From Baylisascaris procyonis (Eukaryota > Nematoda > Chromadorea > Rhabditida > Ascarididae): a stretch of DNA of 64,000 nucleotides. Positions 1 through 10,899 of this stretch are shown here, in pieces. Made by a program: the position numbers and the translations under genes. Where the stretch lies: positions 1 to 64,000 of the forward strand of contig JAZARR010000244.1 of assembly GCA_037389465.1 (NCBI GenBank). Reading direction: 5' to 3'. The notes below the pieces were generated by a model. That model made no database searches, was not told where the DNA came from, and saw only the letters and a list, made by a program, of their open reading frames with translations. Numbering within the stretch: position 1 is the first letter of the stretch; every line of letters begins with the position of its first letter.

Positions 1-2423
1 CAGGCGGGTTGTAAAAGCGCATATCACCCACTCTTCTGACATGTACCTTTCGTGAGAAGGGGAAACGAGTTTTTATATTCTCTTTTAAATTGCGTTGGTT
101 TCGGCCAGGCTATTGGCAAGGAGATTTCTTGCATCTTTGAAGTATCTGTAAAGCAAGTTTGGTGATTCGAAATTTTTGTGGAAGCCTGGTTTCATTCTCA
201 TTCGATTTGAAAGTTTTTGTCTGCATTCTTAACCTAGTCATGTGTTTATGTGCGTTTGTTTATCAATTATTATTCCTTGTCTATTATTATTCCTTATCTA
301 TTTTGGATGCGTGATGTCTTGGAGCGTTCAGAGGCATTAGTTGAAGTATTTTTCGAAATTAGAAACATCCACTCAATTGAAATAATTCTTTGTTGTTGAT
401 GAAGCATCTCACAAGAAGAGCAGAGTTGACCGTGGCGTATGCTCCAGTATTCCTTGAAATTCAAATAAAACGTTTTCAGTCCATTCTTAGAGTTTTAAAT
501 AACGAGTTCAATTTAAAACGAGAGCTGAAATTAATGCTTCTTTAAAAATTCCTTTCGAGTTGTTGTTGAATGTTGCAGTTGCCGATTTCGATCGTGGAGG
601 GTTCACAAGGGGACACAGTGGTTTTTTATATACTTATGCGATTTCGAATTTGTGATTTCATTGCATTCCAATATTTATATACACCCAGGTGCCGATTCCT
701 TGTATCGTGGATGCTTTGAACTCGCAAACCCAAAAATCTACGGCAACAGAATTCTTTCAGTCTAGTGAATCATAATGCGATCTTCAACGCAAAGCTTTTT
801 GCCAGTTTATATCTTTTGCGCAATTGAGTAAGCTCTGAAATAGCTGAAGATTGCGGGTTTACATTTTCTTCAAGGCACATAATAGCTGGTCAGTTGATTT
901 TGGCCGAACACTGGTATATCCGACTGGTCAAGCGGACATTTTTGTTCATTTTTTGCTCGTTTAGCACCTAATTGGTTAGGGAACGGATTTGCGATATATT
1001 TTATTCGTATCGGCTCCTCCTTGTCACTTTCCCAAACATTTGCACATAACGCATGCTTCGTTAATTACAACCCTTCAAGATTTGCACTACCTTTCTACAC
1101 ATGCACACCTTTAAATGCGGATGCAGGTAACATGCATCATATCTCTAGATGGAGATGTAGGTGGCACGCATCACATCTCTAGATGGGGATGCAGGTGATA
1201 TGCATCATATCTGACGTCTGTATTCACACCGATTAATTATGATGCACTTATCCGTCATGCTTGCTCTCGAATCGGTTGAGGGGCCATTGAAATGGTTTCT
1301 CATTTGGAGGCGATAGAAGTATTGGCGCTTGCGATGGCATTCATAGTCAAATTAATGTAACGTCTAAGCGAATAATGTTGAAGCCATTACAGCTTTCGTC
1401 CGCCTGCAGTTACCAGGGAAGTTTGGTAAGATATGTTGTAGATCGGTTGCATTTCGTTGCCTCGTTTAATACTTGAGTTTTATGCATGCCTGCATGATCA
1501 AAAACTTTTAAGTTCTTTCGTTTTTTCGTCAGTATTGGTTCGAATCGGCAGTTGAGTACAAACATTCGTTTTGATAGTTGGCTATTACGCTTGTCCAAAT
1601 TTTTTTATCGTTGCAAAACCTCTTGTGCTACCGATTGAAGATGGAAATGGTGCTGAATATTAAATGAAACTGGAATGAAAGATAAAATTGATATGTATTA
1701 AGTGGAAAAATTTAAAAAATATTAGATGGTAAATACCAGGTTCATATAGTGGTCGATAAGAATTTTTAAATAAAATGCTTATAAGCTTAGGTGCAATAAC
1801 AATTCATGCTTGTTCCGCTGTGTCATTTTCATGGATTGATCTGCAAACGTTAGCGGTGAATGTTTGCCGAAATATAAATGCTATGAGCTATGCATTATGC
1901 CATATTCATGTACTTTCTTATGGCACGCCTTCTGATTAGATGGCTTCCTGAGGTTTTGAGAACGCCGATTCGTCAACATTGTTTAATGATTTCTTTGAGC
2001 TTGAAATCGTTTGCTGAATCTTTTTCTTTCATAATATTACGTCCTTCGTCTGCTTATTGTTTCGCCTGTTTATTTCTCTGGCAGGGTTCATAAGTGACCA
2101 TAAGTGACCATCGGTCGTTTAAAGCAGCTAGAAGTGTGTTTTTTGAAATAGGCGAGGATTTTGAAGCATCGATAATGAGCGCAGACCAATGCGATGTATT
2201 GAGTAGCTTCCAATGATGCGTCGATTGAACCCCATATTTTGCTTTGGCGCGTCTTTTTCTGCGCTAAGATTGATTCGTTTCTCATTTTTCGTCGTTTCGA
2301 TATCATAAAGGGAAATATATCATCTCGTCTTACTTCATTTATTGGCATCATTCTATTTTCTGATGCTTATATCCTTCCTAAAATATGTTGTAGAGTTGCT
2401 TATATATTTTGTTTATTTTATAG
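1..2423. other. Upstream single-copy region, no confident exon
   Basis: AT-rich non-repetitive sequence upstream of the first exon I can support. The helicase gene must continue to the left, because the exon at 2424 opens with a single base that completes a codon. DDX3-family proteins carry a low-complexity Arg/Gly/Ser/Asp-rich N-terminus here, which is poorly conserved and hard to recognise by eye. A weak Arg-Gly-Gly candidate lies near 579-620 and is discussed under findings. I found no YVPPHLR-type signature, no tRNA or rRNA, and no convincing gene on the minus strand. The short open frames in this stretch lack recognisable domains and look like chance. Confidence 0.5.
1120..1214. repeat. 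34-bp tandem repeat, about 2.8 copies
   Basis: Three consecutive units begin at 1120, 1154 and 1188 with an exact 34-bp period. Each opens GATGCAGG or GATGTAGG, continues through a GCATCATAT/GCATCACAT core, and ends in CATCTCTAGATGG in the first two copies. The third copy is cut short after the core. Differences between copies are single-base substitutions. It lies in non-coding DNA upstream of the helicase exons and no function is evident. Confidence 0.9.
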
Positions 2424-2523
2424 GGAATTGTTCTCCGGTGTCAACAGTGGGATTAATTTCGGCAAGTATGAAGAGATCCCGGTGGAGGCGTCTGGCAGTG
2501 ATGTGCCCCCTCCTTGTGTATCG
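2424..2523 (+). CDS. laf-1/vbh-1: DDX3/LAF-1-type DEAD-box helicase, exon a (N-terminal signature)
   Basis: A 100-bp internal exon of an ATP-dependent RNA helicase. After one base that completes a split codon it reads [19 protein letters not shown] and then [14 protein letters not shown]. In the DDX3/PL10/Belle subfamily this corresponds to the block E-L-F-x-G-x-N-(T/S)-G-I-N-F-x-K-Y-(D/E)-x-I-P-V-E-A-(T/S)-G that precedes the helicase core; Vasa proteins have a more divergent version. The acceptor is a pyrimidine/AT-rich tract ending TTTATAG at 2423. The donor is GTAATC at 2524, which leaves phase 0 and joins in frame to exon b, giving CVS-FDDL as expected. The family unwinds short RNA duplexes in translation initiation and RNP granules. 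LAF-1 and VBH-1 cannot be told apart from this fragment. Confidence 0.87.
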
Positions 2524-3061
2524 GTAATCATTCTATTTATTGTTGCGGGACATATAGAGAGACGAGAGACTACATGAAGTTGCATAGAAAATCAGTAGGT
2601 GCCGGATGTGTAGCGTTAGGTGATGGTGTTCGCAAAGGTTCAGTTGTTATTGGGAAACAGGAAGCTGAGGGTTACCGAACTAGAGATCTGGACCATCCAT
2701 ATTGAGAGGATCGAACTCACGGACAGTGGTTTGGGGCTTGTGATATATAAGGGGATGATGGGGCCGGTAATGCACGGTATTTGACTATGAGTGTAATAGG
2801 ATGAAGTGAAGGAGGCATTCATTTTTGTTGCCTTCAGTGATTTCGCAACGCAAAACAATAACTCTAGGTATGTAATATGCGGTTGTGATTTTTGAACATT
2901 GACATGTAAATTCTGAAGCGACCAGTGAAAAGAGGGAGTTGATTATTTCTGTAGCCTCCACGTAGGTCGAATCCAGAATAAAGTCGTTAGGAAGGGGAAT
3001 ATGGTGTTGTTTATAATACTATCTTCCCAGTATATTTCTTTCTTAACCTGAATGTTTGTAG
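2524..3061 (+). other. Helicase intron a-b (538 bp)
   Basis: The intron runs from GTAATC to TTTGTAG, phase 0 at both ends. It is AT-rich, and I see no internal gene, structured RNA or repeat of note. Its borders are inferred from continuity of the conserved protein alignment on either side, not from transcript data. Confidence 0.75.
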
Positions 3062-3139
3062 TTTGACGATTTGGCTCTTCATCCGTGGGTCCAGGAGAAC
3101 ATACGCAAATCAGGCTATTCGAAACCGACACCTGTCCAG
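3062..3139 (+). CDS. laf-1/vbh-1: DDX3/LAF-1-type DEAD-box helicase, exon b (start of Q motif)
   Basis: A 78-bp, 26-codon exon reading FDDLALHPWVQENIRKSGY followed by SKPTPVQ. This is the DEAD-box segment that contacts adenine: the upstream aromatic residue (here F at codon 1) and the Q motif itself (G-Y-x-K-P-T-P-V-Q), ending on the invariant glutamine that reads the ATP base. A stop codon in frame immediately 5' (TAG at 3059-3061) coincides with the acceptor AG, which fixes the start. The donor is GTAATT at 3140. Both ends are phase 0, so it splices cleanly to KYSIPTL of exon c. No open frame of useful length marks this exon; it was found by looking for the missing Q motif upstream of Walker A. 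Confidence 0.88.
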
Positions 3140-4214
3140 GTAATTTTTCGCAAATGATTTTGCGTTTACATTGGGATTTTGGTTTGTGGTGGCATCTGTG
3201 ATGAGTTCGAGTGAGGTAATTGGTGTTACTGTCAAAGGTGAAGAGCGGCCTATTCTCAAAAATTTGGACGGCTTGGGAGACAAGGCTGGGTATGTGTCGT
3301 CTAGCTTAAAATTTGATTAGCATTGTCGGTGTTTTGCCGCACTTGATACCGCCAATTCCCTTTAATGTGCCTCGAAAAAGATGCACTCATGAGACCCTCT
3401 TCTCAAAGTTTTGCTGCGAGTATAAATGAGCTGTCCCGCAGATCCTTTTGAATTTTTAGGCAAGAGGTACGAAGCCCACTTCATTTTCAGAATTAGACGA
3501 AGTCTGGGGAAGAGGTATGAAGAGGGAAGGGGATAAGAAGAACTGAGAGAGAGAAGAAAATGCAAAAAAGGTTTTACGTACGCGCACTTAGAAATTCAAG
3601 AGAGGAAACATACTGTCCTTGCTGCCTTAAGCGGAAGATGTGACGTCGGTTGACTGTTTTATTCACTTAATGATGTTTTTATTTCTTCATCAATTAATAA
3701 CTTGATTCATTCTAACGTTGACGTTTTGTTTCCTGTGTGAAATTTCGTATATTAGGGCTATCGAAGTGGATGAATTATTGAATGCACTAAGTTGGAAATA
3801 GCTCACTTTTTAGCGAAGAATATTAACATCGGGGTTTGATATGAATGCGTCGAAAATTTGCGTCGGCGAAATGCTTTGAGAAATGCTTTCTGTGGTCTTT
3901 CATTTCGTTCACCTTGGATTCAGATGGCAATTGATTGGAATAGTTTCAGTTGGAATGCTTGTAGTTGTTTGCCTGTTTATTTAGCGGAAAAAATTGTGCA
4001 GCATTGGGTATAGCAAAACTTGGAGTATAATTTGTTACCTTTTTTGCTGATTTTGGAGATAGATCAGTTATATGGATTGTAGGTGCTTCTTTAGTTATTT
4101 GATTTCAATCCATGCTATGGATAATCGCTCATGGGAATGCGCATTCGTTTTATGGAATTTAAATAAAACTCTTTAGTCAGTTTTGGTATGTAATTTCACA
4201 AGGATACATTTTAG
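3140..4214 (+). other. Helicase intron b-c (1075 bp)
   Basis: GTAATT to CATTTTAG, phase 0. It is AT-rich with a purine-rich patch around 3505-3560. A 39-codon ATG-to-stop frame at 3201-3320 has a slightly coding-like composition but matches no part of the helicase, and I do not call it. No repeat or RNA gene was recognised. Confidence 0.75.
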
Positions 4215-5122
<908 letters not shown>

Positions 5123-5305
5123 CCGCAATTGATGAACAGCGGGCGGCGTGCAATGTTCCCGGTGGCATTGATTTTGGCGCCAACACGTGAGCTGGCCATG
5201 CAGACACACAAGGAGGCACTTAAATTCGGGTACAGAACGAATATCACCTCGGCAATTCTCTACGGAGGGCGTGAGAACTATCGCGATCAGATCAATAAGC
5301 TCAGG
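5123..5305 (+). CDS. laf-1/vbh-1: DDX3/LAF-1-type DEAD-box helicase, exon d (motif Ia and GG motif)
   Basis: A 183-bp, 61-codon exon. It reads [20 protein letters not shown] and then TREL (motif Ia, which contacts the RNA backbone). [20 protein letters not shown] follows, then [13 protein letters not shown], the GG-motif region. The stretch I-L-Y-G-G-R-E-N-Y-(R/K)-D-Q recalls nematode LAF-1 proteins (from memory, not searched). The donor is GTAATC at 5306, after AGG, phase 0. The next expected residues are about ten codons leading to I-A-T-P-G-R (motif Ib) and then V-L-D-E-A-D. Neither is present in the following 1.9 kb of unique DNA, nor in the array. The gene as visible here therefore stops in the middle of RecA domain 1. 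Confidence 0.9.
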
Positions 5306-5754
5306 GTAATCAATTTATTGATTGTTTAGCCACTTGATCTGCTCCCGCTACTCTTTCTAGAATCTTCTTCAACGAGCTTTTTGTTTGGAGCCTTTCATAC
5401 TTGGCCTGTGCCGTTGTTGCGTGACAGTTAAGTGCCTGACATTAGAGGCAGAAATATTTTTTCGGCCTTCTTGATTCGATTTTCGTTGAATCATACGAAC
5501 TCCTAACTCTTTGTTATTCACATAAATTTTCAAACATATAATTGGAGAAAGTGATGACTTCTAATTGTTGCTTTTTTGCGGGGGGGGGAATAAGGTAGGA
5601 GGAGGAGACCTAGAGGAAGACTAAGAACTGGCCACAGACTCGCCCCACTCCCCCAAATAATCCATCAATTTTAACCGATAAGAGGAAACGAAACACCTTT
5701 AAACTTCGCTATAAATAATCTATTGGACTTGTCACGCTATTTTCCCTTGATCAG
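5306..5754. other. Unique DNA downstream of the last helicase exon
   Basis: It begins with an intron donor (GTAATC) and holds no recognisable further exon: no TPGR or DEAD motif is present in any + frame. A run of nine G at 5580-5588 precedes a purine-rich patch. It is either the start of a very long intron or flanking DNA left after the gene was broken. Confidence 0.6.
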
Positions 5755-6127
5755 GCAATCAACAAAGCCTAAGCTCAACCCTAAACAATCCTAAGCCCAG
5801 GGCCAAGCAAAAGCCCTAAGTCCTAAGCCTTAAACCTAAGGCTAGGAGTGAGTCTAAGCCTGCGTCCAAGCAAAAAGCCGTAAGCCCTAAGGCTTAAACG
5901 TAAGCCCAAGCTTAAGTCCAAGCAGAGAGACGCGAGCCCTAAGCCCCAAGCCTGGGCCTAAGGCTAAGCCAAACACAAACCTAACCTTACCCTAAGACAA
6001 AGCCTAATCTAAGAATAAGCCAAAGCCTAACCCTCAGCCTAAGCTTAAGTCCAGGTCTGGAACTAACTTAAGCCTAAGTCTTGAATTAAGCCTAAGCTTA
6101 ACCTGAGCTTATAATAGTCTAAGCCCA
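5755..6127. repeat. Decayed island of telomere-like repeats
   Basis: About 370 bp in which GCCTAA-like words (CCTAAGCCC, CCTAAGTCC, GCCTTAAACC, AACCCTAAA, AAGCCCAAG) recur at irregular spacing, with insertions such as AGCAAAAAG and AGAGACGCGAG between them. The polarity is the same as the main array, with the C-rich strand on +. Perfect adjacent units are almost absent, so it is much more diverged than anything beyond 7.2 kb. It is best read as an old detached outlier or edge of the array. Confidence 0.85.
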
Positions 6128-7183
6128 AGAAACACTCAAAAACATTACCACTTCCAAATCAAAAATAGCAAATACAAGTATTATAATGAAAAAAAAACAT
6201 ACTAAAAGAATTCTGAATTTTACCCCAAAAATTCTATTTCGTAGAGATTATAGTACAATTGTTTCTACATTTTTCTCTTTCGAAGAAAAGGTTTTTATCT
6301 TATTTTAAGTTTTACTTATAAGGATTTAAAATTTGACCATGGTTTTAGGTAGCGTTACAATGATGTTATCTGTTTTAGATTCATTAACTAGGCAATAAGT
6401 TTTTACCTTGGCATTTTGTCGTTTGTAAAAATTTTGTCCCAGAATAATCGGCTAGACATTGTAAACTTGGACTCGTTTCTGATTTAACACTAAAAAACAA
6501 GATAAAAAATAAAACCCTAAACAACATCAATTAGAGTCCAAGTTCACAAAGTCTAGCCGATTATTCTGGAACAAAATTTATACGAAATGCCCCAATCTTT
6601 ATATTTGGTGAATAAATCAGATAAGTAGCTGACTAAACAAAAATTAAAAGAGCAGGAGTAAAGTTGTATTTAAAATGCAAGAGTATTGGCAGGTCTTTAA
6701 ATTATCTTTGGAGGTTGAGTAGTAATTGAGAGCCCTCATTAACAACTTTTACTATGGGGGCATCTATGATCCCTCCACAAACAACATACTAAAAGTCTTC
6801 AAAAACCCATAACCAGCCTCAGTAATATAAATAGAAAACTTCCCCGTAATAAAAGCAAGAAAATTCCTCAACCAGGCCACCATAGCATAAACAAAAGTAA
6901 ACTGAATTATACCACAAGGACGAAAAGAATACATGTGATTCTTGACTTTTCAGAAGTTGCCTTTTTTGCCTGTTTTGGTTCAGTAGTTTCATTTTGGGGG
7001 TTTTTTTTGTTTGGGGTTTGTGTTTGTTATTTTCAGTTCATTGTGTTGAAGAGTTATAAGAATATAATAACTATCTCTTCTACGAATTCTTTTCATCGGA
7101 TTGTTTTGACCTATTTTTGTCTATTGTTGATGTGGTTTATTTGTTTTTTATTATCCCGTTTTGATAATTTTTTTGATACCTCA
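6128..7183. other. AT-rich spacer between decayed island and main array
   Basis: Just over 1 kb of AT-rich single-copy sequence with a foldback element in its left half. A 98-codon ATG frame starts at 6935 and is rich in Phe, Leu and Val. It runs across the boundary and ends in Pro-Lys dipeptides at 7231, so I treat it as chance. No gene was recognised. Confidence 0.6.
6369..6625. repeat. Inverted repeat, MITE-like foldback element
   Basis: The core arms 6429-6474 and 6534-6579 are each 46 bp and are reverse complements of each other with three mismatches, separated by 59 bp. Weaker similarity continues outwards with small gaps to about 6370 on the left and 6625 on the right, giving arms near 100 bp. 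The loop is A-rich and has no coding capacity. The size and structure fit a miniature inverted-repeat element or an old inverted duplication. I could not identify a clear target-site duplication. Confidence 0.8.
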
Positions 7184-10100
7184 CCTAAACCTAACCCTGA
7201 GCCTAAGCCTAAGCCTAAGCCTGAGCCTTAAGCCCTAAGCCTAAGCCCTAAGCCTAAACCGAAGCACTAAGCCCGACCTAAGCATAAGCCTAGGTTTAGA
7301 ACTAGGGCTTAACATAAGCCTAAGTTTACAAGTGAGCCTAAGCTTAAGGCTAGGTCTAAGCCTGAGCCATAAGCCAAAGATAATCATGAGCCCGGGCCTA
7401 AGCCCCAGCCATACGCCTGAGGCTAAGCCTAAGCCTAAGCCTAAGCCTAAGCCTAAGCCTAATCCTAAGCTCCTGATCCTAAGCCTAAGCCTAAGCCTAA
7501 GCCTAAGCCTAAGCTTAAGCCAAGCCTAAGCCTAAGCCTAAGCCTAAGCCTAAGCCTAAGCCTAAGCCTAAGCCTCAGCCTAAGCCTAAGCTGAAGCCCC
7601 TAAGCCTAAGCCTAAGCCTAAGCCTAAGCCTAGGCCTAAGCCTAAGCCTAAGCCTAAGCCTAAGCCAAGCCTAAGCCTAAGCCTAAGCCCTAAGCCTAAG
7701 CCTAGGCCTAAGCCTAAGCCTAAGCCTAAGCCAAAGCCTAAGCCTAATCCTAAGCCTAAGCCTAAGCCCAAGCCTAAGCCTAAGCCTAAGCCTAAGCCTA
7801 AGCCTAAGTGTAAGCCTAAGCCTGGGCCTAAGCCTAAGCCTAAGCTTAAGCCTAAGCCTAAGCCTAGGCCTAAGCCTAAGCCTAAGCCTAAGCCTAAGCC
7901 CTAAGCCTAAACCTAAGCCCTAAGCCTAAGCCTAAGCCTAAGCCTAAGCCTAAGCCTAAGCCTAAGCCTAAGCCCTCAGCCTAAGCCTACTCTGAAGCCC
8001 CTAAGCCTAAGCCTAAGCCTAAGCTTAAGCCTAAGCCTAAGCCTAAGCTTAAGCCTAAGCCTAAGCTGAAGCCTAAGCCTTAGCCTAAGCCTAAGGCTGA
8101 CTCTAAGCCTAAGCCTAAGCCTAAGCCTAAGCCTAATCCTAAGCCTAAGCCTAAGCCTAGGCCTAAGCCTAAGCCTAAGCCTAAGCCTAAGCCTAAGCCT
8201 AAGCCTAAGCCTAAGCCTAAGCCTACTCTGAAGCCCCTAAGCCTAAGCCTAAGCCTAAGCTTAAGCCTAAGCCTAAGCCTAAGCTTAAGCCTAAGCCTAA
8301 GCTTAAGCCTAAGCCTTAGCCTAAGCCTAAGGCTGACTCTAAGCCTAAGCCTAAGCCTAAGCCTAAGCCTAATCCTAAGCCTAAGCCTAAGCCTAAGCCT
8401 AAGGCTAACCCTTAGCCTAAGCCTAAGCCTAAGGCTAACCCTAAGCCTAAGCCTAAGCCTAAGCCTAAGCCTAGGCCTAATCCTAACCCTTAGCCTAAGC
8501 CTAAGCCTAAGCCCTAAACCTAAGCCTAAGCCTAAGGCTAACCTAAGCCTAAGCCTAAGCCTAAGCCTAAGCCTAAGCCTAAGCCTAAGCCTAAGCCTAA
8601 GCCTAAGCCTAAGCCTAAGCCCTAAGCCTAAGCCTAAGCCTAAGCCTAAGCCTAAGCCTAAGCCTAAGCCTAACCCTAAGCCTAAGCCCCTCAGCCTAAA
8701 CCCCTAAGCCTAAGCCTAAGCGTAAGCCTAAGCCTAAGTGTAAGCCTAAGCCTAAGCCTAAGGCGAACCATAACCCTAGGCCTTAACCCAATAATAAGCC
8801 TAATCCTAAGCTCCTGATCCTAAGCCTAAGCCTAAGCCTAAGCCCAAGCCCAAGCCTAAGGCTAAGCCCAAGCCTAAGCCTAAGCCTAAGGCTAATCCCA
8901 AGCCTAAGCCTAAGCCTAAGCCTAAGCCTAAGGCTAACTCCAAGCCTAAGCCTAAGCCTAAGCCTAAGCCTAAGCCTAAGCCTAAGCCAAAGCCTAAGCC
9001 TAAGCCTAAGCGTAAGCCTAAGCCTAAGCCTAAGCCTAAGCCTAAGCCTAAGCCTAAGCCTAAGCCTAAGCCTAAGCTAAGCCTAAGCCTAACCCTAAGC
9101 CTAAGTCTAAGCCTTAGCCTAAGCCTAAGCTTAAGCCTAAGCCTAAGCGTAAGCCTAAGCCTAAGCCTAAGCCTAAGCCTAAGCCTAACCCTAAGCCTAA
9201 GCCTAAGCCTAACCCTAAGCCTAAGCCTAAGCCTAAGCCTAAGCCTAAGCCTAAGCCTAAGCCTAAGCCTAAGCCTAATCCTAAGCCTAATCCTAAGCCT
9301 AAGCCTAAGCCTAAGCCTAAGCCTAAGCCTAAGGCTGACCCTTATCCTAAGCCTAAGCCTAAGGCTAACCCTAAGCCTAAGCCTAACCTAAGTGTAAGCG
9401 TAAGCGTAACCTAAGCCTAAGGCTAAGCCTAAACCTCAGCCTAAGCCTAAGCTTAAGCCTAAGCCTAAGCCTAAGCCTAAGCCTAAGCCTAATCCTAAGC
9501 CTAAGCCTAAGCCTAAGCCTAATCCTAAGCCTAAGCCTAAGCCCTAAGCCTAAGCCTAAGCCTAAGGCTGACCCTTATCCTAAGCCTAAGCCTAAGCCTA
9601 AGCCTAAGCCTAAGCCTAAGCCTAAGCCTAAGCCTAAGCCTAAGCCTAACCCTTAGCCTAAGCCTAAGCCTAAGCCCAATCCTAAGCCTAAGCCTAAGCC
9701 TAAACCCCTAAGCGTAGGCCTAAGCCTAAGCCTCAACTTAAGCCTAAGTGTAAGCCTAAGCCTAAGCCTAAGCCTAACCTAAGTGTAAGCGTAAGCGTAA
9801 GCCTAAGCCTAAGGCTAAGCCTAAGCCTCAGCCTAAGCCTATGCCTAAGCCTAAGCCTAAGCCTAAACCTAAGCCTAAGCCTAAGCCTAATCCTAAGCTT
9901 AAGCCTAAGCCTAAACCCCTAAGCGTAGGCCTAAGCCTAAGCCTCAACTTAAGCCTAAGTGTAAGCCTAAGCCTAAGCCTAAGCCCAAGCCTAAGCCTAA
10001 GCTTAAGCCTAAGCCTAAGCCTAAGCCTGGGCCTAAGCCTAAGCCTAAGCCTAAGCCTAAGCCCAAGCCTAGGCCTAAGCCTAAGCCTAAGCCTAAGCCT

Positions 10101-10850
10101 AAACCCTAACCCTAAACCTAAGCCCTAAGCCTAAGCCTAAGCCTAAGCCTAAGCCTAAGCCTAAGCCTAAGCCTAAGCCTAAGCCTAAGCCTAAGCCTAA
10201 GCCTAAACCCTTTAGCCTAAACCTAAGCCTAAGCCTAAGTGTAAGCCTAAGCCTAAGCCTAAGGCGAACCATAAGCCCAAGCCTTAACCCAATAATGAGC
10301 CTAATCCTAAGCTCCTGATCCTAAGCCTAAGCCTAAGCCTGGGCCTAAGCCCAAGCCCAAGCCTAAGGCTAAGCCTAAGCCTAAGCCTAACCTAAGTGTA
10401 AGCGTAAGCGTAAGCCTAAGACTAAGGCTAAGCCTAAGCCTCAGCCTAAGCCTAAGCCTAAGCTTAAGCCTAAGCCTAAGCCTAGGCCTAAGCCTAAGCC
10501 TAAGCCTAAACCTAAGCCCTAAGCCTAAGCCTAAGCCTAATCCTAAGCCTAAGCCTAAGCCTAAGCCCAAGCCTAAGCCTAAGCCTAAGCCTAAACCACT
10601 AAGCGTAGGCCTGAGACTAAGCCTAAACTTAAGGCTAAGTGTAAGCCTAAGCCTAAGCCTGGGCCTAAGCCTAAGCCTAAGCTTAAGCCTAAGCCTAAGC
10701 CTAGGCCTAAGCCTAAGCCTAAGCCTAAGCCCTAAGCCTAAACCTAAGCCCTAAGCCTAAGCCTAAGCCTAAGCCTAAGCCTAAGCCTAAGCCTAAGCCC
10801 TAAGCCTAAGCCTACTCTGAAGCCCCTAAGCCTAAGCATAAGCCTAAGCT
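7184..10850. repeat. Left edge of the array, irregular and diverged
   Basis: The first few hundred bases mix telomere units with non-unit text. They settle into regular hexamers after about 7420. Landmarks include CTACTCTGAAGCCCC at about 7988, 8222 and 10812, an X-type landmark (CCTTAACCCAATAATAAG) near 8775, and a Z-type one (CCCAATAATGAG) near 10285. These appear to be remnants of the units that become regular further right. Confidence 0.75.
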
Positions 10851-10899
10851 TAAGCCTAAGCCTAAGCCTAAACTTAAGCCTAAGCCTAAGCCTAAGCCT

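Noticed and set aside
1380..1427. Possible small exon between an acceptor-like ATTACAG and donor TTTGGTAAGA
   Set aside because: The splice signals are fair, but the encoded residues (TREVW before ELFSG) do not resemble the expected helicase sequence, so I could not support it.
3201..3320. 39-codon frame with GTAATT donor-like site inside helicase intron b-c
   Set aside because: Exons b and c join perfectly in phase across the Q motif without it, and its residues match nothing in DDX3 proteins at this position.
6935..7231. 98-codon hydrophobic frame at the array boundary
   Set aside because: Its end consists of translated telomere repeat and its start lies in AT-rich DNA that favours Phe/Leu codons; no recognisable family.
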